DNA of 12,798 nt, from the NCBI RefSeq assembly GCF_001889065.1, contig NZ_LWHB01000065.1, forward strand, positions 1-12,798. The letters are read 5' to 3'. The translations under genes were made by a program, and so were the position numbers. Positions 1 to 5,130 of the stretch are shown here, one piece after another; the stretch's first letter is position 1; each line of letters begins with the position of its first letter. Source of the DNA: Suttonella ornithocola. Its GTDB lineage: Bacteria; Pseudomonadota; Gammaproteobacteria; Cardiobacteriales; Cardiobacteriaceae. Below the pieces are notes generated by a model. The model was given only the letters and a program-made list of their open reading frames with translations. It was not told where the DNA came from and ran no database searches.

Positions 1-288
1 TTTGGACGGCGTTGCTTTCTTTGGCAAAAAAATGCACTGATTTTTTTTGGAAAAGATCAAATCCAACTGTCTTGGCAAGCAGCGCTTCATAGTAAAGTGA
101 GTATTTTTGCATTAACACCTTTAGAAAAGTTAAGTAATTCAGGATTAAAGTGGACGCTGAATGATAGCGTCTTATCACCTTACTGTGCTTTAGCAGCACG
201 CAACGAAATGATAGAAGAAAAAGCCTCTGTAAGTTGGCAAAAAGGGTGCGGACTGGTTTTTTTACCACCTACTGTTACGTTGCTTTAA
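1..288 (+). CDS. C-terminal end of an unrecognised protein (partial)
   Basis: An open frame enters from the left edge in frame 1 and ends at TAA 286-288, giving the last 95 residues of a protein that starts outside the window. It begins FGRRCFLWQKNALIFF and ends GCGLVFLPPTVTLL. I do not recognise the family. The fragment is mixed polar and hydrophobic with four tryptophans; no clear transmembrane helix, catalytic motif or repeat is visible. An internal ATG at residue 65 and an internal GTG at 97 are in frame, but the frame is open through the window edge without a ribosome site near either, so a partial gene is the simplest reading. It converges on the broken Crp/Fnr gene, with only nine bases between the two stop codons and no visible terminator. 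Confidence 0.6.
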   Translation, partial: FGRRCFLWQKNALIFFGKDQIQLSWQAALHSKVSIFALTPLEKLSNSGLKWTLNDSVLSPYCALAARNEMIEEKASVSWQKGCGLVFLPPTVTLL

Positions 289-297
289 AATCGCATA

Positions 298-1069
298 TTA
301 CTCTGCACTCAAAGCTTCAATGGATAAAATTTCTAAGGCTTCTTGTTGCCATGAAATCAGTGCTTCACTTTCTAGCTGACGAATTAGCCGAGAAAGGGTT
401 TCAGGTCGGATAGCTAAAAATTGTGCTAAATCTTTTTTGGTCATTGTGAGTTGCAAAGTTATCGGCGCTTTTGCTTTTTCAGGAATTAACTGGCGAATAT
501 AGTGCGATCAGCTAAAAAACAAAACATCCTATAGCCCTTATCTAGCCATTCTGGCGGTAGATAACATTCTGTTTTTTAGCTGATTTGACTATATATTCAA
601 TAAATCGGCTGCGCGCATCTAAAACGCTTAGCATTTCTATTTGGCGACTTAACTGATGAATATGCTCGCAACAATGTCCCAATAAAGCAGTAGCTAATGC
701 GCTATTATTGACAATCATTTCGCGATAATAAGCACTATCTACGGCTAACAGCTGAGAGGGAGCAATCGTCATTGCATTGGCAGGATAGCTAGTGCGTTGC
801 ATAAACATTAAGGCTTCTGCAAAGCTATCTCCCGCCTCAAAAATGCGAACCGTTTTTTCTTTGCCATCAGGCGCAGAGAAATAGAGCCTGACCCCGCCTT
901 CAAGGACAAAATAAAAAGCTTTTGCTGGACTATTTTTTTGAAAAACAATTGCTCCTTGTGCAAAGGATTGCACGCGACTATGAGCGAGTAAATCTTGTTT
1001 TTGTTGTGTATTTAATGGCGCAAAAAGGTAATGCTGACTAACAGCAGCCAATAAAATTTCTTTATTCAT
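298..1069 (-). pseudogene. Crp/Fnr-family regulator (DNR-like), interrupted by a hairpin element
   Basis: This gene would encode a cytosolic transcription factor of about 225 residues, the usual size for Crp/Fnr proteins. The readable N-terminal part (ATG at 1069, stop at 542) carries a cyclic-nucleotide-binding-like beta-roll (FAQGAIVFQKN, EGGVRLYF, FEAGDSFAEALMF) followed by the dimer helix (LLGHCCEHIHQLSRQIEML). After FIEY the frame runs into element 500-591 and stops after about 15 element-encoded residues. The rest lies in another frame at 298-497: IRQLIPEKAKAP, then a winged helix-turn-helix with TKKDLAQFLAIRPETLSRLI, and TAA at 298-300. Removing the element and one TA copy restores gaa-tat-att-cgc-cag (EYIRQ) exactly. 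FNR's N-terminal cysteine cluster is absent, so a DNR/NnrR-type NO or redox sensor is possible. Its ATG overlaps the stop of the upstream hydrolase gene by 8 nt. The truncated product lacks its DNA-binding domain. Confidence 0.85.
500..591. mobile_element. 92-bp TA-flanked hairpin MITE, copy 1 (inside the Crp/Fnr gene)
   Basis: The element begins TAGTGCGATCAGCTAAAAAA and ends with the inverted form GCTGATTTGACTA. It is flanked by TA at 498-499 and 592-593, a target duplication typical of IS630/Tc1-type insertion. The arms ATCAGCTAAAAAACA pair, and the interior also pairs (TTATCTA with TAGATAA, CCA with TGG), so the whole element can fold into one hairpin. It encodes nothing. A second copy is at 4440-4543. 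The TATAG(T/C) outer end with a TA duplication recalls Neisseria Correia elements, though the sequence further in differs. Confidence 0.85.
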
Positions 1070-1721
1070 GGGTGGCTACCCTGTAGTGTTTGCAAATTTG
1101 TTGATTGCCAAGCACTAAGTTCAACTCATCATTTGGATGAAGTTTGCCAACGCCTTTTGGCGTGCCAGTAAATAAAATATCGCCACGGCGTAGGGTGAAA
1201 TATTGGCTTAAAAACGCAATTTGTTCGGCGATTGGAAAGAGCATCATTTGGCTATTGCCTTGTTGACGAGTTTCATCATTGACTGTTAAAGAAAAAAGAA
1301 TCGCTTCATCAAGCTTAAAGGCATCTGCATCTAGAAATTCAGAAACACAAGCCGCGCCATCAAAGCCTTTTGCTAATTCCCAAGATGCTCCTTGATTTTT
1401 AAGCTGCGTTTGTTTGTCTCTCGCCGTTAAATCTAGTCCAATGCCCCAACCGCCAATATGTTGTTCGGTATCTTCAGCGGCAATATTTTTTCCGCCTTTT
1501 CCAATTAAGACAACAATTTCCGTTTCATAATGAATGTCTTGAGAGAAACTAGGAAGAACAATCGTATCGCTCGTATTTAATGCAGTAGCAGGTTTAGTAA
1601 AAATCAACGGTTCTTCAGGACGCTGATTGCCTAATTCTTCAATATGCGCGGCATAATTGCGTCCAACACAAAAAATCGTGCCTAATGCTTGAGGTTCTCC
1701 ATTGGTGAAAGTGAGTTCCAT
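1062..1721 (-). CDS. ycgM: FAH-family hydrolase (YcgM/FAHD1-like acylpyruvate hydrolase or oxaloacetate tautomerase)
   Basis: A 219-residue cytosolic, probably metal-dependent enzyme of the fumarylacetoacetate hydrolase C-domain family, the same length as E. coli YcgM. Visible hallmarks are FCVGRNYAAHIEEL with the His26-x-x-Glu29 catalytic pair, metal ligands Glu66 and Glu68 in HYETEIVVLIGK, Asp97 in GIGLDLTARDKQ, a Lys in WELAKGFD, and GDILFTGTPKGVG near the C-terminus. Relatives cleave acylpyruvates, decarboxylate oxaloacetate or convert its enol form; the substrate here cannot be told from sequence. I chose the ATG at 1721 because AGGAGG (1727-1732) sits six bases ahead. An in-frame ATG at 1745 would add eight residues but has no ribosome site and lies upstream of the likely transcript start. 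The gene follows the ABC permease by 71 bp and overlaps the regulator gene by 8 nt (ATGAATAA), suggesting translational coupling. Confidence 0.85.
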   Translation of the reverse strand: MELTFTNGEPQALGTIFCVGRNYAAHIEELGNQRPEEPLIFTKPATALNTSDTIVLPSFSQDIHYETEIVVLIGKGGKNIAAEDTEQHIGGWGIGLDLTARDKQTQLKNQGASWELAKGFDGAACVSEFLDADAFKLDEAILFSLTVNDETRQQGNSQMMLFPIAEQIAFLSQYFTLRRGDILFTGTPKGVGKLHPNDELNLVLGNQQICKHYRVATHE

Positions 1722-1743
1722 ATTGTCCTCCTTTGGGTTAAGC

Positions 1744-1758
1744 ACTTATTATATAAGT
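1744..1758 (-). promoter_or_regulatory. Possible internal promoter -10 with small palindrome ahead of the FAH gene
   Basis: On the minus strand a perfect TATAAT (1748-1753) lies 26 bases upstream of the chosen ATG. This would give a start near 1741 and a short leader holding the AGGAGG. It sits in an inverted repeat, ACTTAT-TAT-ATAAGT. No good -35 is seen at 17 bp (GAAAAA), so this may be a regulated or weak promoter, or chance in AT-rich spacer. Confidence 0.3.
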
Positions 1759-1792
1759 TCTTGAGCATCTTTTTTCGCAAGCGGTTTAAAAC

Positions 1793-2587
1793 TTATTCAC
1801 GCCAACGCAACGCAAACTTTTCAACCAATCCAATCAACCAAGCACCGCCAATGCCTAATAAAGACAGAAGTACCACACCTGCTAATAGTTGGTCAATTCT
1901 AAAGAGCGCGCCTGCATTCAAAATATACGTTCCAATACCCGTTTGCGCACCAATCATCTCGGCTGCTACCACCATGGTAATGCCAATCGAATAAGAAATG
2001 CGACATCCCGCTAAAATGCCGGGTAACGCACCGGGTAAAATAATTTTACTAATCAACGCAGTAGGCGATAAACCAAAACTTTGCCCCATGCGAATGAGAT
2101 TGCGGTCAACACTATCAACGGCGGCGTAAGTGGCAATTATGGTCGGAAAATACACGCCAAAAAGAATGGTCGCAATTTTAGACCCCTCACCAATACCAAA
2201 CCACACCACAAATAACGGCAATAAGGCAATTTTAGGCACGGGAAATAAAGCAGATACCAGCGGTAATAATCCTGCGCGTGCGTAAGTCCAAAGCCCAATT
2301 GACACTCCCGTCACCACGCCAAATATCGTGCCTAAACTCCAACCAATCGCTAAACGCTCAACGCTCGCTCCCATATGTTGCGCTAATCCACCACTTTGAT
2401 AGAGCTCAACGAGTTGCGCCCAAATTTCCGCAGGGGAAGCGAGTGCTAACGGATTAACCCAGCCAAAGCTGCTTGCCATTTGCCAAATCAGAATGATTGC
2501 CGTAAACACCACAGGCGATACCCAACGAGGGATATGGCGGTGAAAAGGACGGCTGCGTAAAGGAACAGGAGTAAGATTTTCAGTCAT
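1793..2587 (-). CDS. ABC transporter permease (SsuC/TauC/NrtB/ThiX class)
   Basis: A 264-residue inner-membrane protein of the BPD_transp_1 fold with about six hydrophobic segments: near 20-40 (VVFTAIILIWQMASSF), 70-95, 100-130 (LLPLVSALFPVPKIALLPLF), 135-155, 195-215 and 235-255 (LLAGVVLLSLLGIGGAWLIG). The cytoplasmic coupling loop is recognisable as GQSFGLSPTALISKIILPGA, the EAA-type motif that docks on the ATPase, followed by the family's GCRISYSIGITMVVAAEMIG. Together with the ATPase and binding protein upstream it forms a complete importer of the nitrate/sulfonate/taurine/pyrimidine-precursor group. The ATG at 2587 starts 46 bp after the ATPase stop. No good Shine-Dalgarno is visible ahead of it, so it may depend on coupling or on an unstructured leader. 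The substrate is unknown. Confidence 0.9.
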   Translation of the reverse strand: MTENLTPVPLRSRPFHRHIPRWVSPVVFTAIILIWQMASSFGWVNPLALASPAEIWAQLVELYQSGGLAQHMGASVERLAIGWSLGTIFGVVTGVSIGLWTYARAGLLPLVSALFPVPKIALLPLFVVWFGIGEGSKIATILFGVYFPTIIATYAAVDSVDRNLIRMGQSFGLSPTALISKIILPGALPGILAGCRISYSIGITMVVAAEMIGAQTGIGTYILNAGALFRIDQLLAGVVLLSLLGIGGAWLIGLVEKFALRWRE

Positions 2588-2633
2588 AATCGTTTATTAG
2601 AGAGAGAATAAATTATTGATAAACAGCTATTAC

Positions 2634-3395
2634 TCATAATAACTCTCTATCTGCCGCTTGCGCTTCTCGACGCATGACATGCCATAAATTTTTTTCAATG
2701 GCTTGTAGCTGTGCGTCATGTGCACTGCGTTCGCCAAGCGGAGTATCAACGGTAACGATTTTGTGAATCCGTCCCGGACGGCGACTAAGCACAATAATTT
2801 TATGCCCTAAGCGCACGGCTTCATTGAGGTTATGAGTAACATAGACAGCGGAAAACGGCGTGCTTTGCCAAAGCGCGATAAAGTCATCTAACAATAATTC
2901 TTTTGTTTGACTATCTAGTGCTGATAATGGCTCATCCATGAGCAAAATGGCGGGGCGAACCGCTAAGGCGCGAGCAATCACTACCCGCTGTTTCATTCCG
3001 CCTGATAATTGTCGCGGCCATGCACGCGTAAATTCTGATAAACGCGTGCGCAATAGAACTTCTGCTATTCGTTCCTGTTTTTCGGCTTTGGATAAGTGAT
3101 AAGCTTCCAAAGCTAGCGCAATATTACCCGCAACCGTGCGCCAAGGCAGCAAGGCAAAGTCTTGAAAAATATAGGTGAGCGGATTAAGCGTCCCTTCAGG
3201 GGCTTTTCCGCCTATCAAGACTTGCCCTTCACTAGGGCGCTCTAATCCCCCTAACATTCTTAATAATGTTGATTTTCCACAACCAGACGGTCCGATAATG
3301 CAGACAATTTCTCCCGCTTCGACTTCAAAATTGATATCTTCTAAAATTGCGCGAGATTGGTAGTAGTGGGAGAGTCCTTGAATGCTGAGTTTCAC
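2634..3395 (-). CDS. ABC transporter ATP-binding protein (SsuB/TauB class)
   Basis: A 253-residue cytosolic ATPase that powers the adjacent permease. All ABC motifs are intact: Walker A GPSGCGKST at 35-43, Q-loop Gln78 in YIFQDFALLPW, signature LSGGM at 130-134, Walker B LLMDEP with Asp154 and Glu155, D-loop SALD, and switch His188 in VTHN. The LLPWRTV stretch after the Q-loop is typical of the nitrate/sulfonate/taurine ATPases. It starts with GTG at 3395, overlapping the TGA of the binding-protein gene (GTGA, 4 nt), with GAGG about seven bases upstream. This tight overlap supports one operon with binding protein first, ATPase second and permease third. The C-terminal 40 residues (ERSAHDAQLQAIEKNLWHVM) resemble the usual family tail, which shows no extra domain. 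Confidence 0.92.
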   Translation of the reverse strand: MKLSIQGLSHYYQSRAILEDINFEVEAGEIVCIIGPSGCGKSTLLRMLGGLERPSEGQVLIGGKAPEGTLNPLTYIFQDFALLPWRTVAGNIALALEAYHLSKAEKQERIAEVLLRTRLSEFTRAWPRQLSGGMKQRVVIARALAVRPAILLMDEPLSALDSQTKELLLDDFIALWQSTPFSAVYVTHNLNEAVRLGHKIIVLSRRPGRIHKIVTVDTPLGERSAHDAQLQAIEKNLWHVMRREAQAADRELL

Positions 3396-4390
3396 TTTGC
3401 TGCCTCGCCTGCATCCGGCGTGATAATCGTCGCACCTTCCAAGTTTGCAGGAATAATTTTTTGTGCTTTAAACCAATCAATTTGTTTGAGCGCATCTTTG
3501 GTATTGAGCGCTGCTCCCGGCGATAGGCGCATATCATCGCTAGCAATCAATTTAGCCGCTTTTTCTGGCGCTTCGTCGCTGTAAACATATTTATGCACCA
3601 TATCAATGACGGCTTGGGTTTCTTTTTTATCGGCAGTTTTATCGACTAATGCCGCGTTATAATCTGCAATCCCTTGTGCAAAGGCTTTTTTAAAAGCGTT
3701 GACTTGCTCGGGATGTTCTTGAACGTTTTTGGTGGAAGTAAAAAGGACGGTTACTTGATAATTGGGTAAATACTCTGCCACTTTTCCGATGCCTTTTACT
3801 TTGCCTTCAGCGATTAAGCGATTAGCAATATTCGGCTGAATTGCCCAAGCATCGACTTGACCTGTGGATAGTGCAGAAATAATGGTTGGAACGGCATTAA
3901 GCGGCACCATTTGCAAAGATTTAGGCTCAACACCTGCAGCTTTCGCAATCTTGCTGCCCATATAGCTAAAAGATGAACCTGCTGTGGTTACCGCCCAACG
4001 TTTACCGCTTAAGTCTTTAGGCGTTTTTAAGCCTTTTTCATAAGCGGCATTAGAAGCGATAATCACTTGTCCGGGAACATCATCAGCTTCTTGCAAAGCG
4101 CCACCAAAAATCCGAATGGCATCGCCTCTAGCAGCTAAATTTAATAGTCCACCCGTAATCGCGGTAACGCCATAATCCAAATCCCCAGAAGCAATCGCAA
4201 CAGCCATTTGTTGTGCCGATTGAAAGCGAACCAACTCCGCATCTAAGCCTTGTTTTTCAAAATAGCCGCGTTCTTTCGCAATAAAATTAGGAGAATGTGC
4301 GGTAAAACTAATATATCCAACTTTGATGGGTTCAGCTGCAAAACTTGGAATAGCGATGGTGGCAAATAGTAATGTCCATAGTTTTTTCAT
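3392..4390 (-). CDS. ABC transporter periplasmic substrate-binding protein (NMT1/SsuA/TauA-like)
   Basis: A 332-residue exported protein that captures the solute for the downstream ATPase and permease. The signal peptide is MKKLWTLLFATIAIPSFA, with likely cleavage after SFA-AEP. The mature part opens with the family pattern KVGYISFTAHSPNFIAKERG, then YFEKQGLDAELV, GDLDYGVTAITG in the first lobe, and TTAGSSFSYMGSKIAKAAGV and LSTGQVDAWAIQPNIAN in the second. This is the NMT1/THI5-like type II fold used for sulfonates, taurine, nitrate, or pyrimidine precursors of thiamine. I cannot pick among these, and diagnostic taurine or HMP residues are not evident to me. AAGGAG (4398-4403) lies seven bases before ATG 4390. 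A promoter at 4418-4446, partly made of mobile-element sequence, precedes it. This is the first gene of the operon. Confidence 0.9.
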   Translation of the reverse strand: MKKLWTLLFATIAIPSFAAEPIKVGYISFTAHSPNFIAKERGYFEKQGLDAELVRFQSAQQMAVAIASGDLDYGVTAITGGLLNLAARGDAIRIFGGALQEADDVPGQVIIASNAAYEKGLKTPKDLSGKRWAVTTAGSSFSYMGSKIAKAAGVEPKSLQMVPLNAVPTIISALSTGQVDAWAIQPNIANRLIAEGKVKGIGKVAEYLPNYQVTVLFTSTKNVQEHPEQVNAFKKAFAQGIADYNAALVDKTADKKETQAVIDMVHKYVYSDEAPEKAAKLIASDDMRLSPGAALNTKDALKQIDWFKAQKIIPANLEGATIITPDAGEAAK

Positions 4391-4417
4391 TATGATGCTC
4401 CTTGTGTAAAGCGAGTT

Positions 4418-4446
4418 ATCATACCGAAAATTACAACTATAGCCAA
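4418..4446 (-). promoter_or_regulatory. Hybrid promoter of the ABC operon, -35 in MITE end
   Basis: On the minus strand TTGGCT (4441-4446), 17 bases, then TATGAT (4418-4423). The predicted start is near 4411, 21 bases ahead of the ATG at 4390, with the ribosome site in between. The -35 hexamer lies within the terminal repeat of the 4440-4543 element, while the -10 lies in native flanking DNA. Confidence 0.5.
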
Positions 4447-4543
4447 ATCAGCTAAAAACGGAACTTTCTATAAACCCTACCTAGCTACTTCTAGCGGTAA
4501 GGTAATGTTTATAAAACGTCCTGTTTTTTAGTTGATTTGACTA
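4440..4543. mobile_element. 104-bp TA-flanked hairpin MITE, copy 2 (upstream of the ABC operon)
   Basis: It begins TAGCCAAATCAGCTAAAAAC and ends TTAGTTGATTTGACTA, flanked by TA at 4438-4439 and 4544-4545. The terminal arms match copy 1 (500-591), while the centre differs. Internal inverted segments (TACCT with AGGTA, GCTA with TAGC around CTTC) extend the hairpin over most of its length. No coding capacity. It sits between the lipoprotein terminator and the binding-protein gene. Confidence 0.85.
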
Positions 4544-4561
4544 TATCTGTCGTTTAGCCCA

Positions 4562-4588
4562 TAAAAAAGCCCAGTGAAAAACTGAGCT
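4562..4588 (-). terminator. Rho-independent terminator of the lipoprotein gene
   Basis: On the minus strand the stem AGCTCAGT pairs with ACTGGGCT (one G-U pair) around loop TTTTC and is followed by a run of T. It lies 27 bases downstream of the lipoprotein stop and isolates that gene from the element and operon beyond. Confidence 0.85.
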
Positions 4589-4614
4589 GTTTATTTAACA
4601 TTCAATAGCGCTTC

Positions 4615-4908
4615 TTAGTAAGGGTTTGCGCTATTGACAGTTTGCTGAACTTTTATTGTACCAACTTGCTCTGCAACGCCTTGACTAACACCGCTATCAT
4701 TATTACCAGGTAAAACAACTGGTGAAGCGGTATCTTTTTGAACGGTGACTGCGCCTTTTGCAATGGTTTCTTCTGTTGCTGCAGGATTAGCATAATTACT
4801 ATCGCGTGCTTGAGCGTCTTCAGCTGCGGTATTGCCCGGCGATGCGCAAGCCATGAGTAAAGCAATATTTAAGGTTTTTATTTTTTCTCCTAAGTGATTT
4901 GAAATCAT
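4615..4908 (-). CDS. Small predicted lipoprotein of unknown function
   Basis: A protein of 97 residues from ATG 4908, or 88 from codon 10 (see below). It has a lipobox LMAC preceded by a short hydrophobic stretch, LNIALLMAC, so the mature protein would start at Cys20, be lipid-anchored, and face the periplasm. The mature part is about 78 residues, low complexity, rich in Ala, Asn, Thr and Gln and lacking other Cys (SPGNTAAEDAQARDSNYANP, then VAEQVGTIKVQQTVNSANPY). I recognise no family. From ATG 4908 there is AAGG about eight bases upstream, but the first nine residues (ISNHLGEK...) make an odd signal peptide. AGGAG at 4887-4891 lies five bases before an in-frame ATA (4879-4881), which would give the textbook start x-KTLNIALLMAC. 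It has its own promoter and terminator, so it is monocistronic. Confidence 0.65.
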   Translation of the reverse strand: MISNHLGEKIKTLNIALLMACASPGNTAAEDAQARDSNYANPAATEETIAKGAVTVQKDTASPVVLPGNNDSGVSQGVAEQVGTIKVQQTVNSANPY

Positions 4909-4951
4909 ATTGTTACCTTATCAGGCTAAACCAAAATTAAGATGACCAATT

Positions 4952-4980
4952 TTTATAGCATTTTTCATTTTATACATAAA
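4952..4980 (-). promoter_or_regulatory. Predicted promoter of the lipoprotein gene
   Basis: On the minus strand TTTATG (4975-4980), 17 bases, then TATAAA (4952-4957), preceded by TGC as in an extended -10. The start would fall near 4945, giving a leader of about 37 nt to ATG 4908 or about 64 nt to the ATA at 4881. The -35 overlaps the palindrome at 4968-4989. Confidence 0.45.
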
Positions 4981-4989
4981 TGTATAAAA
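4968..4989. promoter_or_regulatory. 22-bp perfect palindrome, candidate operator
   Basis: Arms TTTTATACAT and ATGTATAAAA flank a central AA. It lies in the 222-bp divergent spacer between the lipoprotein gene and mutS and covers the -35 of the predicted lipoprotein promoter, a position suited to a dimeric repressor. No T-run follows, so it is not a terminator. I do not recognise the cognate regulator. Confidence 0.4.
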
Positions 4990-5130
4990 CCTATGTGTAT
5001 TTTGTTCTTTATTTAAAAGTCGCTAATCTATATTTTCGATAAAAAGTTTTGAATTTTGCTTTTCAGTCAAGATTTAATTCTCTGATATTACTCGCTACAA
5101 TAATTCGCTTCTTATCAATTTATTTACTTT

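Noticed and set aside
1772..1786. CGCAAGCGGTTT, resembling the ACAAGCGGT uptake signal of some Pasteurellaceae
   Set aside because: I found only one such match in the window. A real uptake signal would be expected several times in about 12.8 kb, so it does not identify the organism.
3325..3584. Open frames on both strands across the binding-protein/ATPase junction
   Set aside because: They overlap two genes with complete family motifs and lack ribosome sites or recognisable protein features; they are shadows.
4537..4565. Plus-strand promoter TTGACT-17-CATAAA facing out of the right end of copy 2
   Set aside because: The -10 is poor and it would point into the antisense strand of the lipoprotein terminator and gene. 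It is possible but not supported enough to list.
4653..4865. A 70-residue open frame overlapping the lipoprotein gene
   Set aside because: It lies in an alternative frame of the same strand, has no ribosome site, and competes with a frame that has a lipobox, promoter and terminator.
4892..4908. TGATTT-AAATCA inverted repeat at the 5' end of the lipoprotein gene as an FNR/DNR box
   Set aside because: The half-sites are spaced five bases rather than four and one outer T/A is missing, so it does not fit TTGAT-N4-ATCAA.
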